Source: Didymodactylos carnosus
Lineage: Eukaryota > Rotifera > Eurotatoria > Philodinida > Philodinidae
Direction of reading: 5' to 3'
Assembly: GCA_905250885.1 (NCBI GenBank)
Contig: CAJNOQ010000184.1
Coordinates: 1 to 64,000, forward strand
Length of the DNA stretch: 64,000 bases
Every line of letters starts with the position of its first letter. The first letter of the stretch is position 1. The notes under the pieces were generated by a model, which saw only the letters and a program-made list of their open reading frames with translations, did not search any database and was not told the origin of the DNA. Position numbers and translations under genes: made by a program. Below, one piece after another: positions 23,901 through 36,578 of the stretch.

Positions 23901-26595
23901 CGGACATACTTACAAAATATTCATTTGATTGTTTAATAGTTTTTATGCATCAGTATATTTATATGTAGTGAAAAATTGTTTAAATTTTCATTTCAAGTTA
24001 AAATAATTTAAATATTTTCTTTTTACGATACAATGAAGTGGTTCTCACAATTACATCTCCTTCCAATGTTACGAGCAAATCCCAATGAAAACAGACAACA
24101 CATTTCTATGAGATCTGTAAAAAAATTCAACGGATCGTTTATATCAAAAACAAGAAAAAATAGTTCAATGTTTTTTCACATTTGAAATATAATAAATAAA
24201 AGACAAAAAAAAGAACGATAGATAAAATAGGAATGAAAAAAAACATTTTCATCTGTAAACACTGAGTATCGAAAAACCAAGAACATAACAATAATAAAAT
24301 ACGCTTTTTAAAACAGAAAATTACATATAGACAAAACGATTTGACAAGATACTTTGTTTTGTATAAAAACATGTTTTTTAATTTAACTGAGATTCGTGCG
24401 CTATTAAAATATATCTGACATCGATACAGATAGTATGTATGTTTTCCTGTAATAATAATAAAAACAAAACAAAAATCACATTTCATGTATAAAAAAAACA
24501 AAATCCTGAGTTAAGAAGTGATTACTTTCATTTGTATAGACGGCGAAAGAAAAATTATATACATTATTGCATAATAAATTTCTTATAAATTATGCTTTAT
24601 CATAGGCTGTGAAAAAATACATGTCTGATATTGTTCATTGTTGTTCGTCAGTATTCCATTTTCAGTTAATGGTCTGTCTGAACGTTCTCGATCTGTGAAA
24701 TAAAGCAACAAAAAATAAAACTAAAAGAGAATTTTAGCATATTTTTTAAGCGAAAATAAAATGCGCATATTAAGTTGATTGAAAGTAACCATACCAAAGC
24801 TAGTGATCGAGAAAAAATAAACGACAACGATAAGAGACGATTAAATTATTCATTTTGGATTATTCTACTATAATCATTAGCTTTGCTCGGTAAAATTGAA
24901 TTAATGATGGATATTTAATGTGACTCCAATCAATTAATTTCGATTTTTCGTCACAAATCTTTTTCTATTGCGTAGAGTAGTAACTCAATGTGTTTAGAAA
25001 AATAGAATACTCCCTCTGTTTTTTTCTTCAAATATTCTTGATGACTAGTAACAACGATTTTTCTATTACGATATTATAGGCAGTACTTGCTCGATAAAAA
25101 AAAATTTTCAAAATTGTCGATCGTTTATAACGTATTAGAACCCTTAATACCTATTAAAGCAAAAAATATGAATAAGTGCTGCACACACAAACTTATAGCA
25201 ACACAACTGTATAGCAATGTAACTACGTTAGTAAAGAGCATTAGCATTTAGTTTAGCATGACTATATTCGTGCATACAACTGTGACCACCTACGTATACT
25301 TTTCGAATTCGAACTGTTGTACCATGGCATTAGTAATCGTTTCAACGAACGTTCGTAATAAACAACACCCATAGGATACGGTTGAAGCACAACATATCCT
25401 AAATATAATTTTTATCAGTTGGAGTATAATTATACTTCCGTCTTTGAAGAATAATAAAAATATCTATGGCAATACAAACCTGTTGAGTCTAAGATAATAT
25501 TTCTCTGATAAGACATCTCAACTCTCAAGAAGAATATCCATTATGACTCTCCTCTCTTCAATCTCATCTTAAGAGACGGATTATCAGTAATAAAAGCAGG
25601 TAAACTAATCAATTTTCTTTACAAACAAAACTATAATTTTGATCAAAAGAAATTGTAGATATTAATTGTTTTTATTAATCCTAGCCAGTATATTTTTGAT
25701 GCTGTTTTTAAATATATATTTTGCTTAAATGACAAAAACAAATGAAATTGTAAACATCGAACAAATAAATCATACGAAAACATGAAAAATTTTTGTTTTT
25801 TTGTCTTGGAAACAAAATGAAGAACAGTGCTGAATAATTTTTTCGTTTTTTTTTTACCACAACTGTGTATACGTGAAAGAACAAAAAAACAAAGGTAAAA
25901 TTTTGCAGTTTCCGACATTTCAGATATGAAGAAATAAATCAAAATATTTGTTCTTAAATTCTGGAATAGCGCAAGTAACCCTGATAAAATCATAATAAAC
26001 TTGATATAATATGATCGAGTCAAAGATGCAAAACAAAGTATATTACACAGACCATTATTTCTAACGTCGATTCGGCGTGATCTCATTGTCAATACAAAAA
26101 ACAAGGGAAAAAAGAGAGAGCAAGAGCTACACATAGACCTTTTTTCATTTGTTGTAAAAACAAAAACGATTTTTTTTCATTCGAAAAAGAAACAAAAAAA
26201 TGAGCGAGATTTCAATTTAGTTTTATAATAACACTCACACACAAATACTATACAAAGAAAACAAAGTAAATTTTCCTCTATTTCGCTTTTCCGTCAGTAG
26301 CATACATACAACGAAGAAAAAAAACCAGAGAAATATGTCCTCCAACGGACAAATGTTTTTTAAATAATAAGTGTCAAATTTGATGTTGATTTGTTGCTGT
26401 TTGTAAATCGCAGAAAAAGAAAATTTTGTTTGTATGCACGAAAAATTATACGCAAAACTATCTATCTATAGTTTTTGTTGAAAGTGTCCATTTGAGTCGC
26501 ATAAAATTGATTTTTTAGATCGTTTTTGTACACGCTCAAATCTCGATTATTTTAAATTTTAAGTTTTTTGCTAGCTTTTTTTATTCACCTCACAC
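23901..26595. other. Convergent 3' region, probably long 3' UTR of SYNCRIP
   Basis: This lies between the stop of the secreted orphan (plus strand) and the stop of SYNCRIP (minus strand). It is extremely AT-rich with many poly-A and poly-T runs. Open frames at 24139-24501 and 25643-26134 on the minus strand are rich in Phe, Leu, Tyr and Lys, as expected of random AT-rich DNA. Long 3' UTRs are usual for this RNA-binding family, so part of this is plausibly transcribed from the minus strand. Confidence 0.4.
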
Positions 26596-29464
26596 TCAAT
26601 TCCAGTGATATTGGGAATAGCCAGCATCTTGAAACCATGTACCGACGGAATTATTCGAATCATCAACCATGCCCCAACTACCAGTGTTATCCTGACGATT
26701 TCTCTTAGGAGGTCCGCCGCCTCGTCCTTCCATTGGACCTGATTTTCTTTTCATACCTCCTGAATACTGTTGATGATTCATTTGTTGTCGTCCACCACCG
26801 AGATTGTTATTATTACCTCCATAACCCCCAAAAGATGATCGGCCATTATTATTGCTACCACCACCACCACCTCTCATGGACATATTACCTCCACGACGAG
26901 GAGGACCATTTCCCATACCTCCGCCACGATTCATCATCATCGGACCGCCATAAGACGATGAAGGCGGACCCGACCTTCCACCACGCTAAAAAAATAATAA
27001 CATATACTTTTTTAATGCTACATCGGAGTTGATAGTCACTCAATTCTAATACCAGAGACAACTTTCATCGTGAATTCGCCTGCTTCTTCACGAAAGTTAT
27101 CGAGAAGACTAAGAGCTAAACTAACAAAATTTTCGTTTTTACTTACCGACATTCGTCCTCGAGAGGAACCGCCACCTCGCATATCATTTCCCATTATGCC
27201 ATAATCCATATCGTAATCTATAAACATAAAATGTAATCACGAAACAATTACTTTAAAAGATGTTGAAAAATTCAATCACTTACTGAACATAAACATATCT
27301 GAGTCAGCGCCACCCATTCCCATATTTCCACTGTGCATTCGACTCGGTGGAGGATAACTCGAATCTGATCCACCTCCAACTCCTCCATATCCTGCTCCTC
27401 GGCTGTACGGTTCAAACTGCTTCCTTTGTTCCCGTTTTTGTTGTGCTTGTTTACGTTTATCACTCATTGGTTTGGCTAAACTGATTTCCATTGAATTTTT
27501 TCCTAATTGCTAAACATCAAGGAAAAGCAACACGTAGGACTTTAGTGGAAATAACACTTTAGTTTTTATTTACTTTTCCATTCAGCGCTTTCATTGCATT
27601 CAATGCATCTTCACGTGTATCGAAGTGAACAAAGGCATAATCCTACGACATTAGGCAACAATTAAAGGTAGAAAAACTCAATAAATTCTACTTACGCGAA
27701 CTTTACGAACACGTTCAATATTTCCATAGGGCAAAAATAAATCTTTTACATCTTGTTCACCAACATCTGACGTCAAATTTCGTACATACAAAACTTTTAC
27801 CTAAAAAAAATCATAACTACGTAGCTGAAACTTCATGATTGCATTAGTTCGATTTACTTTAGACATTGTTTCATCATCGGGATTTTCATCAGGATCTGCC
27901 CAATCAATGGCTACATCTCGATTGAATAACTAGAAATTCAAATCAGATTAATAAAAAAAGCAGGAAATATTGTATATCGTAGAAGAATAAGTACTCTCGT
28001 TCTTGAACTAGCCAATTTTCGCTTTGCTGCCGAGGCATTTTTGTGTGTATCAAAATCAACAAAACAAAATCCACGATTTTTCTTTTTATCAGCTTCATCG
28101 GCTGGTATATAAACAATAACTTCAGTGATACCCTCTAAAAAAAACCGTAAATACTCTTAGTGCTAACAAAGTATAGCTTGAGAAGAAGTCTTACAAGATA
28201 CAGACAAAAATTTATTGCTTACCAACAAGTTTAGATAGTTCTTCTTTGATTTCTTCCTTTGTTTTCGTTTTAGGTATATTTCCAACAAACAAACGAACAT
28301 TAGCAACACTTGGATTGGCTTTCAATAATTTTCCCGGTCGGATTGCAAAACCATTAAGCTGGTAGGAGGTAAAGAAAAAGAAATAGATAACGTATACGAG
28401 AATCAAGGAAATCCAAACCTTGTCACAAGCTTTTGTTGAATCTGGTTGATGACAAAATGTGACAAAACAATAGCCTTTTGTATAACCGCTTGATGGATCA
28501 ATCATCAATCTTAGATCCCATATTTTTCCTGCTTCTTCACATAACGGAATTATTTCATCTTCAAACACTTCACGTGGAATTTTACCAACAAAAATCTAAA
28601 AGAAAAATACAAAAATGTATTGATTTTTATTATTGTCGAAAAACACCACATTAACCGCACTACGTACTTCACTATTATGTGGTGGTCTCTCTGGTCCATC
28701 TGGTGGCGGTCCGCCATATTTTCTTTGACCGGCTGAAGGAGAAAGTTGTTTAAAAAAGTAATTCAATAGTTTCTTAGAAAACCCACATACCTGTAATTTC
28801 GATTGAATAATGTGTTCGGTCACAAATAGCCTGAAAGTGACGAAAACTGATTAGTCAGATGAGAAACTTTGAAAAGTTATAAGTTTACTTTTAATTTCTC
28901 TTCATCTGGTCCTGGTTTTCGTTCAGCACTTTCACTAAGTGTTTTTTCTGAACTATTTTTTACTTCTCTGGTATTTTTTAATTTCCACTGTTTAATTATA
29001 TTACATAAAAATGCACTTTTATTAATTACACCCGTTAAGTCACTTGTGTTATATTCACTAAATACGGTATCGACACTTTCTTGGTCCTCTGGCAAAGTTT
29101 TTAGCGCAACACAAAGTTTATTATCAATATCAGCTTCGGTTAGTTTGCCTAGAACAAATAGAAAACAATTATTTAAGCGATACAGGACAAACGTATTTTA
29201 TTACCATTTTCTATAGAATCTCTCAATTTTTTTACGATTTTTTCATCAAGGTTTTGTTCTGTCCACGGTTCTTTCAATGTTTCATCCTTTGTTGTAGAAT
29301 CTTGAGACGTTTCATCTATATTGGGCGGAGGTTGATCGGTAATTTCTTGCTTTGGCGTTTCATCAACAATATCCGGCTGTAAAAAAAGAGATAATATTCA
29401 AATAATAAATATTTTTGAAAAAAAGCAAACTACATACATGAGTTTCAGCCGAATTACCGTTCAT
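26596..29464 (-). CDS. SYNCRIP: hnRNP Q/R (SYNCRIP-type) RNA-binding protein
   Basis: Fourteen exons join without a break into 649 aa (human R and Q are about 630). Order: acidic N-terminus; the NURR domain (NKSAFLCNIIK); the linker GQRKYGGPPPDGPERPP; RRM1 (IFVGKIPREVFEDEI, GYCFVTFC); RRM2 (LFVGNIPKTKTKEEI, RGFCFVDFD); the linker WADPDENPDDETMSKVKVLY; RRM3 (VLYVRNL, DYAFVHFD); then KRKQAQQKREQRK and a Gly/Arg-rich RGG tail with Asn, Met and Tyr, ending AGYSQYHWN. These proteins bind A/U-rich mRNA and act in mRNA stability, editing, transport and translation. The RNP1 and RNP2 aromatic residues are present in all three RRMs. Exon 1 is only 27 nt (29438-29464). Most introns are 50-120 bp. The single gene is equally close to Q and R. 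Confidence 0.96.
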
Positions 29465-30836
29465 TTTTGTAAGTCGATCGTTTTATGACTAGAGATCTAA
29501 AAAATAAAAGTACAACTGTATTAACATGATAGAGTTTAGAATAACTTAATAGACATAGATAAAATAATAAAAACGAGACGGACGCTCAAATATACGATTT
29601 AAAGTTTTTTCCAGTAGTATGTACGATTACTTTATTCCAAACTAAAAGTATTAAAATATCCTAGTCATCTTGTACAGTACATAGAGTGTAAATGGAAAGT
29701 TAGAAGTATTCCTCAGTATTAGGTTCTATTTAATAGTCACTGTTTTTCTAATTAATTACAAACATCGAAATCAATTCACTGACAGGCTTCTTCAAACGAA
29801 TGAAAAAATGTATCTAGTAAAAAACAACGCAGGAAAATGATACTTATGTAGAAGCACACCTACAATACAGAATGTGATAAACCAAACGACTCGAGAAACG
29901 AGAAAAACACGTACTACATGATATTTTCAAAGATAAAACTGGGTGACCTAAAAGCAAGATACACACCAATCAATGGACGGACGGAAAAGTCAAACGATGA
30001 CAGCCATTTTGTCTTTTATGTTTTTATTTTGACGAATGATGGTGTCCTATTGTCGTAAAGTTAATTTTGAATTTCTGTAAAACCTACAACAAATCAACTA
30101 TTGTACCTAGATGAATGGTTTTTGAACAATAAAAAACTTTTTCAAAGCTAGTATGAAGCGCTGGTTAATTATATCTGCACGCTCATGCACTTCATCCTAA
30201 TCGCAGAGTGGTCGACGATTTTAGACGTCTATTTTAGGAATAATATGGCTGTTCTGTTTTATTCGGAATGGGAACTATATAGTGTTTGTTTCTTCAATGA
30301 TTTAATTAGTATATTGCGTTACAGTTGGATCAAAGTGTACGCTACATTAAGTGTATTGAAAGAACGTAAATATCTTTTGTTTTATAGATTCTCACTGGAA
30401 CGGTGATGCGAACGTGAATGTGTATTATCAGTTCGTTTTCTGTCAGGACAATTATGCGAATCACTTTCATTAAAAGTGTTGTTTGAAAACACATGTGCCC
30501 GAGTCAGAAAATATGCAAAACAGTGGTACAGCGAAATAAATAGCGATATATCAAGCTAAATTCGATGTTTATGAATGGGAGCGTTTTTCTAATTAAATTC
30601 AACGAGCAATTTTATAAAACTGCACCTTCTAACATTCGAGGAAGCTGCATTAGTGAATAAAGTGGGGAATAATGGTAAATAAGGAACGCATATTTTGTTT
30701 TGTATTGATCTATCAGTAATTTTACTGTTTTTTTTAATTCTATCGAAATAACAGTATTAATTGCATTATTAGATATAAGAAACTTTAGTTAAGCATTTTC
30801 TCTAGGGTGATAACAGATGTTATATCTGCCTGTTCA
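29465..30836. other. Shared upstream region of SYNCRIP, no gene seen
   Basis: This is the first part of the 3.8-kb gap between the divergent SYNCRIP and lysyl hydroxylase genes. It should include the SYNCRIP promoter, and AG-ending sites just upstream of 29464 suggest a 5' UTR intron. The open frame at 30185-30406 has no recognisable character. Confidence 0.4.
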
Positions 30837-31203
30837 CAGCGGCGTATCCAGGGAGGGGAGGCAAATGGGCAATTGCTCATTTCATTTGGAGATTTGCCCA
30901 TTGTAATTTTTATTAGTAAGTTTTTACCCATTGAAATTTTACTTAGCAGATACACCCATGCGGTTTTTTTTTGTATAACCCTTAGAAAGATATATGTAAG
31001 AGTGCCTATAGACAGAATTGTTTGTTTATCTTTGAATTGGAATCTAATTCAAAAATTAAAAGAATCTCATTTCATTTTTTTGTGTTCTTTTTGGACCAAA
31101 AATCTTTTGGCCCATCGACAAAAACCTTGCCCATTTTGCCCATCGTTTTTTCCGATACAATAGAAGTTTGCCCATTGGACTAAAAATCCTGGTTACGCCT
31201 CTG
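30837..31203. mobile_element. Non-autonomous hAT element with 8-bp target duplication
   Basis: A 367-bp element. Left end CAGCGGCGTATCCAGG; right end inverted, CCTGGTTACGCCTCTG. A perfect 8-bp duplication CCTGTTCA flanks it at 30829-30836 and 31204-31211. The interior repeats GCCCATTG/GCCCATC near both ends. A CAGxGGCGTAxCCAGG terminus is widely seen in hAT MITEs of animals. There is no transposase. Confidence 0.92.
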
Positions 31204-31274
31204 CCTGTTCAATAGAAATAGTATAAGATTTATTTATTTGTATACGCTGATCAAGCTGTTCGAATAACTACAAT

Positions 31275-31742
31275 GCTGGCCCAAAGTGTAGATACTTCCT
31301 AAAAAGACATTTAGGATCAATCCAGTATCTTGTTCTATTTAGTGCATAGTGCAGACTAAATGCTGATTGTAGAACTTGAGCTACAGCTAATCTTAAATAT
31401 GTTATTAATTTTGCTTAGAAATATATGAAAAATGAAAAAACGCAAATTAAATGAAATAAATGAGGGTATAAATGATAGTGAATTCTTATTGATAATTTTC
31501 CACTTAATATTATTTTTCAGCCAGTTTTGTCGTCATAGGTTTCTATGATTCCATTTTGTTATAAATTTTGATGTTAATTAATCACAGAAGATATGGCAGA
31601 GAGAACGACTCTTTGTTGCTAAAGCTGGTCTCCCTCTATATGTTATATCAGCATCACTAGATATCTGGGAACTATAGTTCATAACTTGGATGAGCCATAC
31701 AATTGATCCTAAATGTCTCTTTAGGGAGTATACACACTTCTG
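31275..31742. repeat. Foldback repeat with short arms
   Basis: The left arm at 31275-31322 has AAAAGACATTTAGGATCAAT and the right arm at 31694-31742 has ATTGATCCTAAATGTCTCTT. The outer parts (AAGTGTAGATACTTCC / GGGAGTATACACACTT) pair less well. The 370-bp interior shows no gene. It is probably a decayed MITE. Confidence 0.6.
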
Positions 31743-32507
31743 GCTAACCAGAGGTACAGAATATACCCGTTTGCTCCGATGTCCGTCGGAGGGAAACATT
31801 ATAATTCGTGGACGTTTTTTCAGAAAACTTTTAAAAATATAGCGTCTTTGTTGAAAAACATAGAACAAAAGATTCTTAGAAATGTTCTCGACTGGGAAGG
31901 TATTCCATGCTTACAGGTAGATTCTGTCCCTCTGTGGTCAGTACTGTGTAATCAACGTAAAAAACGGAAAGAAAAAACAAAAAGCAGTATTAATGCTCTG
32001 AATCAACGAACTGTATGATTTTGCTTGCTTTCGGTCTTGACCCAATCGACTTATTTTGACATAATATACCCTCTACATAAACTGACCAAAACTTGCTAAA
32101 ACACAAAGTGTGTAGTGTACACATGGTGTTTTCTCACGTCGTGTAAAACAGTGTGTATATCCAGTTGCGTTAGAGTACTGTGCGTTCTGACTATGAGTGT
32201 CTAGTTTTTCTCCTATTTTGTTTATTCACTTCTTTAAAGTTCAAGATCTTCACCAGGAATGTCTCCTGTAAAAACTTAAAATGCGGAAAAAAAGTCAAAA
32301 GCGATTCTTTCAGTTCTGCAAAGATATCTGTATGCTTTCTAGTAGTGGATTTAGTAACATTACGTACCAAAAAAGGGAAACAAATCAGTCTTTCTCAGTA
32401 CTGCCAACTAGAAAATTTATCTTTCTTTCAAAGCGTCCGTATCAAACGAAAACTTTGGATCGATTTTTGAAGCTGACACAGCTTTTCTCAGCTTATGCTC
32501 GTTTATT

Positions 32508-32960
32508 AATCAGTCAGAGCGCCAAGCCTAAAATGCATAATAGAATAACGTTGTCCTCAATTCAAAATCTTAAATTTTGCCCACATTATGTCTGAAAGAA
32601 TGTATCTCAATCAGAGAACTTATCCCTAAAATATTTTCTTAATCAAGCGCTTCCTTCCTTAGTAGGTCGTCTATGCATGTGACGATTGGCTAAAAAAATG
32701 AGCCTGTTGATAACGCAATAAAGTCACAGAAATCAACCATATTGAATATCGTTTCCATGTACTACTCTTCTGTATACGACATTTTTGCATAGACGACCTA
32801 CTAAAGAACGAAACGCTTGATCAAGAAAATATTTTAGGAATAAGTTCTCTGATTGAGATACAGTCTTTCAGACATAATGTGGACAAAATTTAAGATTTTG
32901 AATTGAGGACAACGTTATTCTATTATGCATTTTAGGCTTGGCGCTCCGACTGAATAGAAA
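32508..32960. repeat. Large near-perfect inverted repeat, arms about 165 bp
   Basis: The left arm (about 32512-32680) begins CAGAGCGCCAAGCCTAAAAT and includes GCATAATAGAATAACGTTGT. The right arm (about 32775-32950) returns it inverted, ending ATTTTAGGCTTGGCGCTCCG. The loop is about 100 bp. The two arms differ at only a few positions. No terminal duplication was found and the ends lack a known transposon signature. Confidence 0.85.
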
Positions 32961-33282
32961 AAGAAAAGATACATTAATGTGACCGTTTCTATTATTCTGA
33001 AGAAGCGAACTCCTGATCCAAAAATCAGAACATAAAAATATCGAGAAATCTAACAAAGTGGAAGATATGAAAAGTGTGTGAAAAATTGAAATAGCGGAAG
33101 TTTTCCGCCAAAAGCGTGAAAATTAGCAGCCAAAGCCTTGACACTTAAAACCAAAAAATATTCTTGATGTCTGCGACTAACCAGCCACTCACCGTTTAAA
33201 CTTAACATAAGCCATACTGAGTATTTTGTCCTTTCTTAGGTTCTCATGTTTTATTTTCGGTTCAACTACATTTCCATTGTAG

Positions 33283-36200
33283 ATGTTACACCTCTTAGCC
33301 TTTTTCAGTCTATTTGTGACAACATATGCAATAAGTAGAGGTAAAGAAATGATCAGTAACATTGATCAACTTCATGATTAACTGACGTGCAAATTATATC
33401 TTTTTAGACGATTTGCTTGTTGTATCTATTGCTACTGAAGAAACGGATGGTTATCTACGGTTTGTACGTTCTTTAAATGTGTATGGTTTCAAATACGAGG
33501 TATTTAGAAAATGATATACTCCATAAACGAATATAAACAGATGAATTTACATTTCTTTTTTAATTCCAGATCTATGGTCTTGGACAAGTTTGGAAAGGCG
33601 GGGATGTGAAACTGACAACCGGTGGTGGACAAAAAATTAATTTGTTAAAAGAACATCTTGCTAAATATAAAAACGACAAGAACAAGATCATTGTATTCAC
33701 GGATGCGTACGTTGCTTTTATTCTAAATGGAAATCGGGATTTTATTTACTATTTTATTTTATTTAGTTACGATGTGGTATTTATACAAAGTCCTGAATTT
33801 ATACTAGATAAATTTCAAACGTTTAAACCAGCACGCGTTGTATTTGGAGCTGAAGATTTTTGTTGGCCTAATCCCGAACTTCAAGTAGATTAATTTCTTC
33901 ATTAATATATCAGCATATTCTTTTCATGTATTTTGTTCTTATATAGAATGAATATCCAGAAGTTGAAAGTAACAGAAAACGTTTTCTTAATTCGGGCGGT
34001 TTTATTGGTTATGCTAACGATATCTACGAACTTATAACAAGTCAATCAATTAATGACGATGAAGATGATCAATTATTTTATACAAAAATTTTTCTAAACG
34101 AATTTAGTAGAGTAAATAAGTAGAAACAAAAGTATAAGAGAAAAAAAATCATTTGTTTTTTATCATTCTAGTCAAAATGGTCAATAGTACTTGATACAGG
34201 TGCAGAAATATTTTTAAATCTAAATGGTGCAATAGAAGAAATCAAATTAGAAGTCAATGGTGATGAGGTTTATATACATAACACTCGCACCGATTCAATT
34301 CCCGCTATTATACACGGAAACGGTCCATCTAAAGTTCGTATTGCATACTACCTTATATATATAATTTATCTAATCAAACTATAACTTTGTCTATTCTAGC
34401 GTAGTCTTAATTATTTAAGTAATTATTTGGCTCGAGTATGGTCGCCAACATTAGGTTGTTTACAATGTAAAGAAAATCTACTCGATGTTACATCCTTCGG
34501 TGAGGTATGTATAATGCTCAATAAAGTCTTATCTTTAAATTTGAGAGAATTAAATGTTTTAAGGTAACAAAATGGCCTATTGTTTATATGGCATTATTTA
34601 TTGAATATCCAACACCATTTTTACGAGAATATTTTGAAAATATTATGAAAATCAATTATCCAAAAGAACGCATAGGTTTATTTGTTCATAATCAGGTATT
34701 TAGAATCATTTGTACCAACGAAAATCTTTTATTTTAAGCTAGTCGAATTTGTTTATTTATCTAGGTGGATTATCATAAAAATTTGACTGAACAATTTCTG
34801 AGCAAATTTAAACAAGAAGGATATAAGTTTGTTAAATATTTGAGTGTTGATGATGATACAACGGAAGCTGAAGCAAGACAACAGGCTATGTAAGAAGAAA
34901 TAGATTATGAGAGTAGATTGAGTTTCTTACGGGTCATCTACGATTTGTTTTAGAAAAGAATGTCAAGATGATAAATGTGATTATTTATTTGTTGTGGATT
35001 CAGTTGTACATTTGGATCATCCAGATACACTTATTCAATTAATGACGATGAACAGGTGAGATGACTCTGAAACTTAAACATATTTATTGATGTACTTTTT
35101 CTTGTTTTGTATTTAGAACAGTCATTGCTCCGATGATAACTCGTCCCGGCAAGACCTGGGCAAATTTTTGGGGTGATTTTTCAGACGATGGTTATTATAA
35201 GCGCTCACCAGACTATTTGGAAATAATCAACCATGAAAAACTGTACGCAAAGTTTTTTGTTTTGTCCTTGTAACACGGCCAATCAAACTTTTTTTCTTGT
35301 AGTGGTATCTTCCAGGTTCCACATGTGGCTCATTGTTATTTAATCAGCGGTACATTATTGCAACGTTTTACTCCACGATACGACGATGCAAACATTGATC
35401 CAGATGTTAAATTTAGTATTTCAATGCGAGATTCGGTAAGTAAGAAAAAGAGCTTTTTCTAGTCTAGTTTAGTCAACTAGAACGAGATCTTTTCATGTTC
35501 AGGGACATTATGTCTGGATAATAAATCAAATCAATTATGGTCATTTGATTGAACCCGATAATTTCAACATTTCATTAGTTCATCCAGAAATGTATGAAAT
35601 ATTCAACAATGTGAAGGTGGGATTGAGCGCAAAAGTTATTCTTTTATTGCAGAAAGTCTATTTAATTATATTACACAATCTCTTATTTATTATAGGATTG
35701 GAAAGCACGTTATATACATCCAGATTATTATAAACTACTTGAACCAAATACAACAATTGAACAGGTTAAAAAATAATTACATTTCATTACGTTACAAATC
35801 GAGTTCCAAATTTTGTTCATGTAAAATAAAGATAACTTTTTTTTTCATTTTTAGCCATGTCCTGACACATACTGGTTTCCCGTTGTGACAAAGGAATTTT
35901 CCCAAAGCTTAATTGATATGATGGAGGCATTCGGCGGTTGGTCGGGTAGTTCGCATACAGTATGTGCATTTTTTTAAGTGTATTTGCTGTCAATCATGCT
36001 GCGATTATTTTTGTTTTGAAGGATAAACGTCTAGCTGGAGGCTATGAAAATGTTCCAACAGACGATATTCATATGAATCAAGTTGGTTTTGATGAGCATT
36101 GGCTTTTTTTCCTACGTGATGTTATACAGCCAATACAACAAAAACTTTATACTGGTTATAATAGTGATGTATGTACATCTTATGAGAATTTAACTTCACT

Positions 36201-36578
36201 ATTTTTTATTAATTTTTTTTCTTTTAATAATCTAGCCTCCACGAGCTGCATTGAATTTTGTTGTTCGTTATATGCCAGAATATCAAAGTAAATTGAGACC
36301 TCATCATGATGCATCGACATATACAATTAATCTTGCCTTAAACGATGTGGGAAAAGATTATGAGGTAAGATTATATAATAAATAATGTAATAGCAAAAAC
36401 ATTTATTTTTTCAAATTTTTAGGGTGGTGGTTGTCGTTTTATACGCTATAATTGTTCATTGAGTGCAACAAGACGTGGTTGGACATTGATGCATCCTGGC
36501 CGCTTAACTCATTTACATGAAGGTTTGCCAACCACGAAGGGAAGACGGTATATTATGGTTTCATTTATTGATCCTTGA
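33283..36578 (+). CDS. PLOD: Procollagen-lysine 2-oxoglutarate 5-dioxygenase (lysyl hydroxylase)
   Basis: Eighteen exons separated by short introns give a complete protein of roughly 730 aa. A signal peptide ([16 protein letters not shown]) sends it to the ER. The N-terminal glycosyltransferase-like domain has [19 protein letters not shown] and [11 protein letters not shown]. The middle domain follows. The C-terminal 2-oxoglutarate/Fe(II) dioxygenase domain has the H-x-D pair in RPHHDAST, the distal His in [12 protein letters not shown], and the 2-oxoglutarate Arg in [13 protein letters not shown] at the very end. All catalytic ligands are present. The enzyme hydroxylates collagen Lys, and some family members also glucosylate it. 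The intron just before the ATG (CATTGTAG at 33275-33282) marks a 5' UTR exon. The gene looks intact. Which vertebrate PLOD it is closest to cannot be decided by eye. Confidence 0.97.

Noticed and set aside
24139-24501. 120-codon minus-strand open frame with hydrophobic stretches
   Set aside because: The hydrophobic look comes from poly-T/poly-A tracts, and there is no start context or partner exon.
25643-26134. 163-codon minus-strand open frame downstream of SYNCRIP
   Set aside because: The composition is that of random AT-rich DNA (Phe, Leu, Ile, Lys, Tyr), and it lies in a probable 3' UTR with no domain or exon partner.
28869-29216. Plus-strand open frame opposite SYNCRIP exons
   Set aside because: Shadow of the coding NURR-domain exon on the minus strand.
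32180-32595. Two overlapping plus-strand open frames near 32.2-32.6 kb
   Set aside because: Their C-terminal parts lie inside the inverted repeat, and the same peptide appears on the other strand from the second arm; this is a repeat artefact.
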